DNA of 64,000 nucleotides, taken from the NCBI GenBank assembly GCA_021464245.1, contig JADCRB010000053.1, positions 448,054 to 512,053 of the forward strand, written 5' to 3'. Source of the stretch: Carallia brachiata. Lineage: Eukaryota; Streptophyta; Magnoliopsida; Malpighiales; Rhizophoraceae. The position numbers were made by a program, and so were the translations under genes. The notes beneath the pieces are model-generated. The model worked only from the letters and a program-made list of their open reading frames with translations, made no database searches and was not told the DNA's origin. How positions within the stretch are numbered: position 1 is the first letter of the stretch; the number at the start of each line of letters is the position of its first letter. This document shows, piece after piece, positions 50,611 to 63,351 of the stretch.

Positions 50611-51111
50611 TAAAGGTGGTAAAAATTGACTCGATCTAAATAATTAAACTTAATTTATTTTAAAAATCGATTTAATTCAATTCGTATTGACTGAAGAAAT
50701 TGAGGATCCAAAACCTAAATAATTCGATCTTGAAACAACTTAAATAACACGAATGCAAAATGACTGAAAATTCGAATAATCAAAAACTAAAATGACCTAA
50801 ATCTTGATTGACCTAAACCAAATTAACTTGTATCGAAAACTCGTAACAACTAAAATTTAATATATTCAAAATCTAAAATAAGTTACACATGAATGACTTG
50901 AGATCTAATAATCTCAAAATTTAATGACCTCGTAATTTAAAATACTTGAAACTTAAATAACTTGAGTTTTATAAATTAGAAACTTAATAAATTTGTAATT
51001 CAAAATACTTAAAATTTAAATGTCTTAAAATATGATTAATTTCAAATCTGGAATATCGAATACCCAAAATAACTTGAATCAAAGTTGCCCGGCGCCAATT
51101 TGCCGCCTCTA
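50611..51111. mobile_element. hAT-type MITE (about 501 bp)
   Basis: The left end TAAAGGTGGTAAAAATTG and the inverted right end TAGAGGCGGCAAATTGG match imperfectly. Flanks attatagc (50603-50610) and attatagg (51112-51119) form an 8-bp TSD with one mismatch. The AT-rich interior has no transposase. Confidence 0.6.
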
Positions 51112-53380
51112 ATTATAGGCTTCGCAAGCTAATAATAGGCGGGTATGCAAATAATAGCGCGCGTGCAGATCCATTAGATCGGCTATAATTTATATCTAAA
51201 TGAAATTATTAATGAATGTTTGAAAATTTTTAAAATTACAATCAAACTAATATAATAATGTAATTAGCAATTATTCAAACTGTCATTAATGATTTCAAAT
51301 TAGTTTGGTTGGTTAGATAATTTAAATCATACACGTTAAAATTAAAATTGTCATGCACACCTTTTGTTTTGCTGATTTACCCCATAAATAAATTCATCGG
51401 CATACAAATATTAAATTTTAAGACTAGAAAGTACATCTTCAAAAAAAGGATAGATGAAGAGTAATTAAAACCAAGTAAATATAATGTATTAAATAATATG
51501 TCTATTAGTGTATTGGGTATGAAAAATTGTGGATTCTAGACGACGAGAATGATCGGATTTTTTTTAATGTGATTTATGTAAATGTGTTTTTTTGATTTTA
51601 AAAAAAAATNTTCTTTTCTATAATGAGAAGAAACAGCCTTTTGTTTTTAGATGTAGAAACTTAATTTATGCGACAATTTTTCAATTTTATATTCGTTTAT
51701 ATTTGTTGGATCCTTCCCTTTTTCAAGGTTTTCTTTTTCTCCTTAATATTCTCTTCTTCTATTCCCCTCTTCTCTCTGTGTCTTCACTTTGCAGAGTGTT
51801 GGAGAGAGAGATAGAAACAGAGTAAGAAAGGAGGCGAGGAAGAAAGAGCCAGGAGGGGACGAAGAAGGGATATGCTAAGGCCTATTTGGATTCGTGAGAA
51901 ACCAAGAGAAGGAGAGAGAAAAAAAATATTATTTATTTTATTTTTTATTATTCTTTTCTCACATATTTTTAATAATCTAGACACATTTAATTTTCGTCTT
52001 TATGTTAAAAGCCTCAATCGGTTATGAGTTCTTATTCGGGCTAAGTGATAAAATTTAAAAACTTAAAAGTTGAAATATAAATGATTATCCTTCCTGATGT
52101 TTATTGTTTATTTTTTTTATCACAATTCATTGTTTTTTTTTTTAAATCATTCGAACTTGTAGTATATATAATTTTTTTACTAAAATATGCTCAAAATCAT
52201 ATTATAAACATGATTTATCAATCGACACAAATTTTGCAAGCTAAAATAAAGATGAAATAGTGACCGGGCAAACAAAAAACCTAATAATACTTGATACTGG
52301 AATGTTAAATGGTCAAAATAGTTAAATAATAATGCTAGTAGCTACAAAGTACAAACATGGTGTATTAGGGATATATTGTATATTTGATATGTGTCGAATG
52401 CGGACACATATTCGACATACATCAAATAGGTATTAAATATGGCTAAACTTGTCTAACAAAAGTTTTTTTAAAAAAAATTGGATACGGCGTCAGACACACG
52501 ACACGTTTAACTTGTCTACAAAAAAAAAAAGATAGATTTAAGAGAAAAAAAAATGGAAGAAAAGCAACCACTAATTGGAAATGATAAGCGACAACACAAC
52601 TACGTATGAGATCTTCCTTGTTTTCTTCTTCAAAAATTTTTTTTTTGCAACATCCCATATTGAAATTTCGTTGTTCAGTCATCGACTTTCTTTCATTATT
52701 GTCATCTTTTTTTTTAGTTGAGTCTGTAGATCGTCAAATCGACACGTCAGAGTCTGAGGTTGGACAGCTTTTGTGATAGAAGGAAGAGAAACATCTTCGA
52801 TAGTAGCTGACCGGCGGTGAAGAAGGTTGGATTCTTATTTTATTTTGTTTAGTAACATGACTCCTTATTTTCAAAAAAAAAAAATTTATAAGAAATGATA
52901 TATAGAAAGATATAGATTTGTGGAAGATGGCATGACACGTCCCTTTCCTTTTAGTTTTTATTTTATGTTTTATTTTCACGTCTTCACAATATTTTTAGAA
53001 GATATATTTTAGTAACGTATAAAATTATAAATTTTACTTTTGATTATACAGATACACATATATATATATATATATTTATATATATTCGTGTTTTTTCATA
53101 TTCGTATCCTAATTTTTTAAATACTGATGTATCATGGTATCTTTGTTGACGTGTTTGTACTTCATTAGCTAGTATCAAAACAAACCTCAATTTTTATAAA
53201 GCCTACTAATGGGTCCACAAAAAGGTGCAAAGCGGTGGACCAACTCAACTTGAAAAATGGAGGACATTATCATTTTACTAATTCTTGGTCACAGGCCGTG
53301 GGAGAACTTAGAAGATGTAGGCTGAGGAGAGAAAGAGAGAGAGAGAAGAGAGATAAATTTTTTGGAAAATTTTAAATATT
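51112..53380. other. Intergenic; one ambiguous base
   Basis: AT-rich, with GA- and CT-rich patches (51770-51930, 53320-53350). A single N stands at 51610. No gene is recognised. Confidence 0.5.
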
Positions 53381-53399
53381 TTTTTTAATTTTTATTTAT

Positions 53400-53830
53400 T
53401 GACTTTTTTTATTATTTTTAAATTGAAATGACATGTAACACATTGTCTGATCAATTATTTACACGTTAACGTGCCGTGTGTACATACTAATGTATTTAAT
53501 TAATTGTAACTAACGGCGTTTAAATTTGTTAAAATTAATTAAACTGTACTAAATTTTTAATTTTTAAAAGGTTGTGCTAAATTTTTTTAAAAAATAAAAG
53601 TAGTATTTTTTTTATATCAACCATAATTTAAAATGACATATGACACGCTACGTGATCAATTATTTACATATAGATATGACACATACGCATACTAATAGAT
53701 TCTATTACTTTTAATTAGTAAAATATTAAATTTGTTCGAAATAATTAAATTATATTAGATTTGTTAATTTTTAAAAATTATGTTAAATTTGTTAAAAAAA
53801 TATAAAAAAATATGATTTTTTTTATATTAA
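53400..53830. repeat. Two diverged direct copies of about 215 bp
   Basis: The phrase gatcaattatttacac (near 53448) recurs as gatcaattatttacat (near 53657), and flanking parts with aaattgaaatgaca and ttaaatttgttaa follow the same order. Non-coding; element type unknown. Confidence 0.55.
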
Positions 53831-53839
53831 CCTTAATTA

Positions 53840-54889
53840 ATATACTAGCAAAAAAAAATTTTAATGCTTAAAAAAAAAAAAAAAACAGACGAAAGACTTT
53901 GAGATCAATTTTCTTTTTATTAGTAGGCTGGGATCCAAAGTTGAAGCTCCCAAACAAACCGGCTGTAGTACAGCCTGCCAGCAGGTCAACATTTTGTTTG
54001 GTAATTATATACGTGGCAAGCTCAAATCCTAGGGTATATGTCTGGTTGAATCTACCGACACGTCGCCTTTCTGACATCGTCTAGGACGTCAAAACTCTGT
54101 TCGAAGAGAAGTATTCCAATAGGGAAATCCTTTGTAGCTGATAGAATTGGAGCAATTGCCATATACACATGCAGTCAATAAGAAAATTTTTTATTTAATT
54201 TTTGATTACTTACTTATAAAGGGTATAAATAGTAAATAAAGAATAGAAAAATAGTAAAACAACATGAGGAAAAGCTTTTTTTTTTTCTTTTTCACTTTTT
54301 TGACATTGTTTCGACACGCGCGGGAAATGAAATTGTTATTACAATTTTTATTTTTGTGGTTCAACTACGACAATTAATTTTAGATAATACTAAAATATTT
54401 ATATAATTCATTCAATGATTTATAAAAGTTTTTTTTTTTAAAGTTTTTTATCAACACATATTACCATGGCCTTACATTGATCCCATCTAAAAAATCTCAT
54501 CAAGTAGATGCCTGTTTAATGATTTATTTACATGTCACACGTCTACAAGAGACTCTAACAATTTCAGATTTATAGTAAAATTTTTGTGTCACATATTTAT
54601 AAGAGACTCTAACATCATCCAGTAGTGTTATAACTCAAAATAGAGCATATCAGGAGGCATAACATTACCTGCTGAGTTAATATTTAAACTCACACAACAA
54701 AAACCAAATACTAAGAAATAGCGAATGAAGAGAAAATTGAAGATCAATAAATATGCAAGTTTATGCTCAAGCTGTCCTTAAATATTGGTCAAGCATGTAA
54801 TTAATTAATGTGATTAATCTTTCCTCAAAAAAAAAAAGGATTAATCTTAAATAAATTTTGTGACAATTAATAAGATACCAAAATAATAA
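53840..54889. other. Intergenic, nothing recognised
   Basis: A less AT-rich patch (53930-54150) has no domain-bearing frame. The rest is AT-rich. Confidence 0.45.
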
Positions 54890-55817
54890 ATATTGTAATC
54901 TCATAAATATTTAGATATTTTGATAAGTAGTAGCTGAAAGTAGGGCTGTTCAAAAATTAACCAACTCGACTCAATTTGATCAATCCAATCCAAACCAATC
55001 CGAACCCGCTAAAACCGCCGAAGTTAGGATTGATTGCAGTTTCAAAATTTTACAATTCGCCAAGGGCGGATTGGATGCGGTTGGGGGTTCAATCCGCCCA
55101 ATCCGACCCAATCCGCCCATATATATATATATATAACTGATATTGTGAATTAAATTTATCGATATCAATCAAATTAAAATCAAACAATAACATTTCATAT
55201 AATCTTACAAATCAATAAAATTAGAAGTAAAAAACTATTTTATTGTTCTCGTATTATCATCATGTTCTCTAATTGTTAGCACGTAATTTTATTTTAAAAA
55301 ATAAGAAAAAATCGAAGTATCTCTATCTCCCTATTTTTTGGCAGCACAAATAGATATTGTAATCTCATAAATATTTAGATATTTTGATAAGTAGTAGCTG
55401 AAAGTAGGGCTGTTCAAAAATTAACCAACTCGACTCAATTTGATCAATCCAATCCAAACCAATCCGAACCCGCTAAAACCGCCGAAGTTAGGATTGATTG
55501 CAGTTTCAAAATTTTACAATTCGCCAAGGGCGGATTGAATGCGGTTGGGGGTTCAATCCGCCCAATCCGACCCAATCCGCCCATATATATATATATATAA
55601 CTGATATTGTGAATTAAATTTATCGATATCAATCAAATTAAAATCAAACAATAACATTTCATATAATCTTACAAATCAATAAAATTAGAAGTAAAAAACT
55701 ATTTTATTGTTCTCGTATTATCATCATGTTCTCTAATTGTTAGCACGTAATTTTATTTTAAAAAATAAGAAAAAATCGAAGTATCTCTATCTCCCTATTT
55801 TTTGGCAGCACAAGTGA
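54890..55817 (+). repeat. 464-bp near-identical tandem duplication at the hAT 5' end
   Basis: Unit 1 is 54890-55353 and unit 2 is 55354-55814 or slightly beyond. By eye they differ at about one base (ggattggatgcgg against ggattgaatgcgg). Each unit holds 51 bp of flank, including GCTGAAAG, and about 413 bp of the hAT left end. Confidence 0.92.
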
Positions 55818-56274
55818 GACATTGAACACTATAAAAGAGAGAGAGAGAAAGAAAGAAAGAAATGCTACCTTATTTGCCGAGCGGAAGCACAAATAAGGAA
55901 CTTTTCTGTTTGATAATTTGTGTTTTTATCAAGTAAAATTAATCTAATATAGTCTTTTAGTAAATTTTGATCAATTCTCATGAATATTTAAAATTGCGAA
56001 TGAATATGATATATACATTATAATAATAGAGTTGTTAAGAATAAGTAAAACATTGATGATTGATGATATGTATAAATTGAAAAAAATTATAATTTTTTTT
56101 ATTATGTCAATCCGCCCAAACCGATCCAATCCAACCCGCCGTTGGCGGATTGGATTGGTTGGATTGGGTTGTATGGCAGATTGGGTGCAGATGGAAAATT
56201 GTTCAACCCGCCAACGGCGGATTGGATACGGATATAATTCCAAGTCGACCCAATCCAACCCGCTAACACCCCTA
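54941..56274. mobile_element. hAT-type non-autonomous element with 8-bp TSD
   Basis: Left end TAGGGCTGTTCAAAAA (54941 and, after duplication, 55405); right end CGCTAACACCCCTA at 56274. GCTGAAAG precedes both left ends (54933-54940, 55397-55404) and follows the right end (56275-56282), a perfect hAT-type TSD. The original element is about 870 bp. The interior is rich in ggcggattggattgg-type palindromes and has no transposase. Confidence 0.85.
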
Positions 56275-57850
56275 GCTGAAAGCATGTTGGAACTAAATAT
56301 TTAATATATACAGTATTAAAATAGCAGTAAAAAAGTTATTGGAATAGGAAAAGCATGCCAATTTTTTTAAAAAAATTTAAATTTACTAAACAGTTTGTCG
56401 ATTTGTGAGTCAATGGAAATGTAAAGACAGAGAGAGGGGGGAGAGACAGAGAGGGAGAGAGAGACAGAGAGAACGAGAAGGGAATTTGTCACATGTCATA
56501 TGAAAGAAACAAAAGTTTTGTAAAGAAACATACAACTACCGTATGAATAAATAATGTTGTTGTAAGGAATCATTCAAGCGATATACCAGTAAAACTAAGT
56601 CATTCCCCAAAAAAGTAAAATATTAAAATTGGAAAATAAATCATGTATCTGTCCAATTATTTATAATTCTCTCCCTCTATTTCTCCCCTCTTTTATCTAT
56701 TTTGCTTTCTATCTGCTCTTCATCTCTCATTACCCTTCTCTATCTATTCCTTATCATTTCTACTTCTTACTCTCTCTTTTTTGTATCTCTATTAATGTAC
56801 CCCAAACATGAAGGCCACTAAAGAGAATGGAGAGGGGAGAGAGAGAGAGAAAGGGATAAAACACAATTGAGGATGGAAAGAAAAAGAGAACTTTGAATAT
56901 TTTGGAAGTTCATTGTGAGTAAAATTTGTTGAGTTTGGTAATTAGTCTATTTTTAAATGTAAAAATTTTTCCAAATCCAAATTTTCATCAATTTATAAAT
57001 AGTTTGTAGGTTATTTTTAATCCTTTGATAACATAACTTGTAAAATGTAATCAGTTCATTGACATAAAAAATATAGAAGTGAATAAAATAGATGTCATAT
57101 AAGAGAATAAATATGGCATAAGTGATTCCTTAAATGGCGTATAAGATAAAAAAAGTTGTCGTGTGAAATCATTCAGGCTAAAGAGGTTAAGGTGTCATAA
57201 GTAAATACTGAAGTGTCATATGAAAAAAAGAAGTTGTCATTGCAAAGTACCAATGTGTTGTATGAATAAATAGTTTTTAATTTTTTAGTTTAAAATAGAC
57301 AATATTTTTAATTTCTAAGATGTATTTGCATATGAGTTACGTTCAGATTTTTTCTTTTTTTTGAATTTTGTAATTTTCAAAATTATTGGTTATCTTTGAG
57401 GTCAATGAAGGGAGAGAGAGGCAAAAAAAGGAGAGCAAGAATATGAAGGTAATTACTCACATGTTGTATAAAAGAAAAAAATGCGGTGTAGGGAAGCACC
57501 CAAGCATCCTATGACTGAAATAATAAGTTTCCTTCAAAAGCATCCATGTAACTACCATGAGAATTAATGTGTCACAGAGAATCAGCCAATTGTCATCGGA
57601 AAAATACTTGTGTCATATTAAATTACACTTGTGTTGTACATGGTTAATGATGATGTCATTGAAAATTATTGAAGTGTCGTACAAACAAGTATAATGTTGT
57701 CATATGAAACTGCCCAAGTGTTGACGGTCAAAAGCAAATGTATGTATTGAAAAAAAAAAATTGAAGTGTGTATATAAGAAACAAAGTGTCGTATGAATTG
57801 TGAAAAGTATTGAAGATGAGAAAAAAAATTGACTTACCTCTTGAAGTTAT

Positions 57851-58853
57851 TACATCTAGTGGTAGATCCAGAAAATACTTTCAGGGGGGAGCAAACTTTG
57901 TATATACACATACAATAAAAACTAATATATCATAAAAACAAAAAATTAAATTAATTATTATAAATAATAAACATCATAATTATATCATGTGAATTCTAAT
58001 GTTTAAAATTTTCTTTTTATTTTTATACAATCAAATAATTAAATTATTTTTCTATAAGTAATCATTTAAATATTTTCATGCGGATGTGTAATGGATTCTT
58101 TATGATGTTCATTGTAAAAAAATATTTATTACAACTTTTATAATCGATAAAATTAAAGCCAATTTATAAACAAATACATATTCTTTCCTTTTTAATAACA
58201 ATCATTACTAATAATTTGTTTCACTAAAATTATTTTGAAAAGGAGTGATAATATGAATATGAAAAAAATTTATTAAAATAATTTTAAAAATAAGTGAAGA
58301 TAATTTTGGTGAATACATTGTAAATAGATTGCCATAGAAATAAAAAAAAAGAGAGAGAGAGAGAGAAAGAAACTGATGTTTTTGAAAAAAAAAAAAGAAA
58401 GCAAAGAAGAAAAAAAAGAAAAAAAAAAGAAGGAAAAAAATTGGCAACTGGTTTCTTTTGCAAAAAAAAGAGTGAAGAAGCATAAAAAAACAGAAGGTGA
58501 AGAAAAAACAAAGCATGTAGCCAAGAAACAAAAGAAGGCAAGAAGCCAAAAAAATAAAAATAAAAATAAAAAAAAGGCCAAGGAAATAAAAAAAGAAGGC
58601 AAAGGTGGGAATTGAACTTGAGATTTCTTGGGGAAGGCCAAGGAAAAAAAATTAAAATGAGAAAAAAAGAACAGAAGGCAAAGGTGGGAATTGAACTTGT
58701 GATTTCTTGAGGAGGGGCAGACAACAAATTGAGGGTGGCCATGTTGTTTACCACTAGGCTAAGTTTCAATATTATAAGATAATTTGCCTACTAATTATAT
58801 ACAATTTAAAAATTGAGGGTGGGCAATTATGTAGATCCGCCAATGGTTATATC
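57851..58853. mobile_element. Possible TIR element carrying a SINE (weak)
   Basis: The left end agtggtagatccag resembles the inverted right end attggcggatctac. Flanks gttattacatct and gttatatctac may be remnants of a TSD. It splits the GTGTCATATGAA field. Confidence 0.3.
58600..58765 (-). mobile_element. tRNA-derived SINE, minus strand, with duplicated B-box segment
   Basis: On the minus strand TAGCCTAGTGG (from 58762) fits the A box, and GTTCAATTC (58696-58688) fits the B box. The B-box segment with caattcccacctttgcc occurs twice (near 58690 and near 58613), about 75 bp apart. The distance between the boxes is longer than in a plain tRNA. Confidence 0.5.
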
Positions 58854-59782
58854 TACAATGCAATTACGGAAACTCAAATTTTTTAGACAATTACAAAATA
58901 GTTAAAAAATAATGATGATAACTATAATATTTTTATAAGTAGTGATATATTTAATAATTAATTTAAGATAAGGAAATAAATTAATTATAAATTTTCTAGT
59001 TAGATAAATCTAGTATAACAGTCGAGAAGGTTGATGGGTCACTAACCTGCAATTGTCGAACTTGCAGTCAGACGAAAGGGGTCTAGATAAACAAACAAGC
59101 AAGCCAGTGCGATCAACCATTGTGGTCGTCCTCCGAATCAGTCAAGTGTCATACGAAAAGAATAGTGTTCTATAGAGTGAAACAATTGCCATTCGAAAGG
59201 AGTATTAGGTGTTGTAGAGAATACGCCAAGGATCATACAACAACAACAAAGGTGTCATATGGAGTAAAGTGAGTTTCGTACAATAAAAATTAAAAATTGT
59301 TATAGAAAATTAGTCAAATATCGTACGAGAAAAATAAAGGCGTCAAAGGGCGCGAAGTAAGTGTCATATGAAATAATCAAAGATGTCATAGGAAATAAGT
59401 TGGGTATCATAAAGAGAAATAAATGTGTCATATGGAGTGAAGTTGTTTTCGTATGAAAGAAGTAAAGATGTCATATGAGAATGCATCAAGTGTCGTGGGG
59501 AAAGTAAAACTTTTCTCTTTCCATTGTCTTTTTATCGTTGTACTCTCTCATTCTGCTTATCTCTCTTTCCTTGTATTCTCTCTCTTTCTCTTTCTCTGTA
59601 GCTATCCTCTCGTGTTTTCTTCTTTCTCTTGCTTGTCTCTCCATCTTTATCAATCTACCTTAAACAAAAGGGTAACAAAGTGACAGAGAGTTAGAGAAAG
59701 AGAAGAGGTAAAGTTAGAAGGATTGAAAGAGAAAGAGAAAATTTTGAATTTATTGAATTTTTAAATTATTGCATTGCTTTGA

Positions 59783-60265
59783 AGGGATATCAATATTTTT
59801 AGTTCTAAACCTTTAAACTTTTTTACGTTTGAGTCCTAAACCTTTTTGACATTTCATTTGAGTCCTACTATATCATCCCTTTAAGTTACAAAAAGTGGTC
59901 AATTGATTAATAAATGAGTTTAACTTAATAAAAATTATTTTAAAAAAGTTAAATACATGAATTAAATATTTTTTTCATCAAGAAAATATGCACATTAAAT
60001 ATTTTTTTAATCAATAAATATACGAATTAAATAGGTAGCATGCATATTTTGATAGAAAAGACATTCAAATTATATATTTAATCTTTTTTAAAATAATTTT
60101 TTGTAAAGTTAAAGTCATGTTTTAATAAATTGATCACTTTTAGTAAACAGAGGGACTAATTTGGTAAAAATCAAAAGGTTTAGGACTCAAATGAAATGTC
60201 AAAAAGGTTTAGAACTCAAACTTAAAAAAACTTAAAGGTTTAGGATTAAAACTATTGATATCCCT
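59783..60265. mobile_element. MITE with about 90-bp inverted repeats and TSD (483 bp)
   Basis: The ends agggatatcaat and attgatatccct open inverted repeats of about 90 bp, both containing aaacctttttgacatttcat. TGCTTTGA at 59775-59782 and 60266-60273 is a perfect 8-bp TSD (9 bp if the terminal base is counted differently), so it is MULE- or hAT-like. No coding capacity. Confidence 0.85.
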
Positions 60266-61060
60266 TGCTTTGAGTATGATAATTTGTACATTTGGTAATA
60301 ATTTATAGTTTTGAATATGAAAATTCTCAGATATTTATGAATAGTTTTTAAATTTGTTGTTGAAAATACACAAAATTTGTAAATTTTAAAATGTTTTTGA
60401 ATATGAGAAGCATTCAGATTTTTGTTTGAATTTTTAAATTTTAAAAATTTTTGCTAATTTTTTAAGTCGAGAGTGGGAGAGAGCAAAAAAAAAAGAAAAG
60501 CAATAGAATGAGAAGGTAATGAGTCATGTGTCGTATAAAAGAAACAAAAATGTTGGAGGGAAATACCCAAGTGCTCTATGAAAGAAACAAAAGTGTCGTA
60601 AAGAATTATTCAAGCGATATATGAGTTGATCAAAGATATCACAGAGAATCAGTCAAGTGTGATGCAACAAAACTACATGAGTCATAGGAAACTACACGTG
60701 TCGTAGAACTGAAATGAATCTATCATTGAGAATTAGTTAAGTGTTGCACAAAAGAAGAAAAATGTGTCATAGATAACTGACGAAGTGTTGTATGAAGGAA
60801 GATATCTATGGGAATTTCCCAAGTGTCTTGCAAAAGAAACAAAAATATCATATGGAAGGAGTAAAGGTGTCTAAAATAGATAAATGTGTTAGGAAAGGGG
60901 GCAAATGTCCTACAATAGCAATGGAGGAAATATGTCAAAAGTGAAGTGTCATATGAGAAAAGTAATGTTGTCGTAATCATTGACTAATTGTCATATGAAA
61001 GAAATACATATGTCATAACCAATGAGTCATGTGTCATACAAAAAGAAGGAAATAAGTGTC

Positions 61061-62018
61061 AAAAATTTCTAGTAGCCCTCTTTTATATTTTAAATGATGG
61101 GGAACGAAAAAATTTATAATAAACAAGTTAGTTAATTATTTTGTTAAAATCTCTCAGATGAATATGAAACTTTAGCTAATTAGGAAAAAAAAATTCTAAC
61201 GTAACCTTTCCTAGGAAATATCCCAACACCATTGTAATTTGATTAGTAAAATTTGTAATATTTGAGAGACGTATGATTTAACATGAATTAGTTTTGGGTA
61301 TGTAATTGAAGTACCCATGTGTTGTGCACATTGGCAAATCTATGTGTACTCGAGGGTGGGCAATTTTAAGTTATATAATATTTCAGGTAATTTTAAGAAA
61401 AGTTGGAGTTTAGCCTAGTAAAAAGGTCTCTTTGCCCACTCTCAACACAAAAAAATCAAAAATAAAAGGGAAAAAAGAAAGCAATTACATGAATTTTTTT
61501 TTTATTTTTTTAATTAAATTATGTATGTACTTAGTGTTATCTTAAATATACTTAATATTATCGTAAAAATTATTTTTTTAAAATAAAATAAAAAAACTAA
61601 ATCCTAAAGTATACTCAGTACTACCCCAACTATACTTATTGTTCCTCTAATTCTTATTTTCAACAAAAAAAAAAAAAAAAAAAACTTGTTTTGTAAAATA
61701 CTGGGGAAAAAAAAAAAAAAAAACTACATGGCCGCACGTCTGTTCTGCGTCGAACAGCACACACCCATGTAGTTTTTCCATTAAAAAAAGGTGTTGTGAG
61801 AGTGATGAAAGTGTGGTCAGCACCAAAGAAGGCGTCATAAGATTCCGAAAAAAGTAACATATATACTCCAGCGAGCGAACGTACAAGTAAAATAAGAATA
61901 ATTTGGTTTTGGAAAAACAAAAAGGTCATCAAAATTAATATTACACATTATATTTTTAAAGACCACTACCTTAGCACTCATTTTTTAGCACTCATTCTCA
62001 ATCTCAAATAAGCAATAA
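61061..62018. other. Intergenic, nothing recognised
   Basis: Contains A20-type tracts at about 61663-61684 and 61706-61723. A phrase gtttagcctagtaaaaagg near 61409 is A-box-like and resembles the SINE at 58.7 kb, but no B box was found. Confidence 0.45.
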
Positions 62019-62329
62019 GGGATCGTTTGGTTCGTAGTATAGAATCAAAATTAGAATCAGAATTAAAATTAAATAAAATCAGAATTAAAATGACTAAAAT
62101 TACAATGTGTTTGGTTTACTCCGGAATCGAAATCGAATTCTTTATTGTTGTTTGGTTTAATAAAGAATAAGAATCAAAATTATTTTCCTAAACTATTTAA
62201 ATAATCTAAAATTAAAAATTTATTAATATCAAATTAAAAAATATGAAATACAAAAAATATTATAATGTAATGTCAAATTAAAAAATACTAAATTACCACA
62301 AAAATAAAATTAAAAATTATAATAAAAAC

Positions 62330-62373
<44 letters not shown>

Positions 62374-63060
62374 TACTTTATAATAATAACCATAAATAGA
62401 AAATTCGAAAAGAAAATCTTAACATTAAATTTTATTATTATTATAATAATAATCATTTGTTAATTTATAATTTAAATATTTTTGAAATAAATTTTTTCTA
62501 ATTATAATACTATGACATATTATCATTAATAAATAGTAATGGTAATGACAATAATAACAATAACAATAAAAATAATATTTAGTATTATTATTATTACTAT
62601 TATTATGAAAATAATATTGTAGATATTATAAAATAATTTAATAATAATAAATAAATGATTATTTTAACTATAAAATTATATTAGCATTTACGATTTAATT
62701 ATTATCTTAAGTTTTGAAATATTTAATTTTTATTATAATATAAAAACGTATTATTATTATTATTATTATTATTTTATGAATAAATAAAATAAAAAAGGTA
62801 ATATAATAATAATATAAAAATAAAAACATGGGAAACTGGAGAAATTTGAAGAGTTAGAAGTAATTAAGAAGGAAATGAGAATAATTGATATAGTAAACTT
62901 AGGAATTATGATTCCTTTACAAATAAGGAATCTCATTTCCCTTGTTATTCCCTTTTTAAGGGAATGTAAATGTATTTTTCATAAAATAAACAATAGAAAT
63001 GAGAATTAAGGAGTTGATTCTCATTATCACGTAACTTTTTTTTCTAAACAAACACCCCCC
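62019..63060. mobile_element. Non-autonomous TIR element, PIF- or hAT-like (about 1.04 kb)
   Basis: The left end GGGATCGTTTGGTTC and the inverted right end GGGGGGTGTTTGTTTAG are of the GGG..TGTTTGG type. TAA precedes the left end, but the right flank is CAA or AAT, so the TSD is unclear. The interior is AT-rich with (AAT)n at about 62332-62362 and (TTA)n near 62755. Confidence 0.5.
62332..62362. repeat. (AAT)n microsatellite
   Basis: About ten AAT units inside the TIR element. Confidence 0.95.
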
Positions 63061-63351
63061 AATTTACAACCATGGTCAAGCATAGTGGTAGATTGAACTA
63101 GGATAAAAACATTGTTATACTTATAGTCGGTCAAGGATCAGTACAGAAACAAAAAAAAGGATAAATTATAGGAGAAGGAAGAACAAGGAGAGAGAGAGAG
63201 AGAGAAAAAGAGATTGAGACAAATGGCTTGGAGATTGCTGCTATGAAAAAATGCAAGTGGACCAAGAAAACATCAAACCCATACCCAAGCTTTCATAGCA
63301 AAATACACGGAATATCTTTGAACTTAACTCTAAGTTTGGACAGATGATCTA

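Larger units (their letters stand above)
56485..61060 (+). repeat. Degenerate GTGTCATATGAA-type repeat field
   Basis: The motif GTGTCATATGAAA and its variants (GTGTCGTATGA, TGTCATACGAAA) recur at roughly 20-45-bp spacing in blocks at about 56485-57290, 57450-57820, 59130-59500 and 60515-61060. Clear copies lie at 56494, 57212, 57695, 59145, 59361, 60946 and 60990. Blocks alternate with CT-rich (56670-56790, 59510-59650) and GA-rich stretches in the same order, suggesting a higher-order unit. Other elements interrupt it. Its function is unknown. Confidence 0.65.

Noticed and set aside
58376..58615. Lysine-rich 79-codon ORF
   Set aside because: It is the translation of a purine-rich simple sequence, with no protein-like variation.
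58208..58769. Phe/Leu-rich minus-strand ORFs of 113-161 codons that look like membrane proteins
   Set aside because: They are the complement of the same purine-rich tract; hydrophobicity follows from T-runs.
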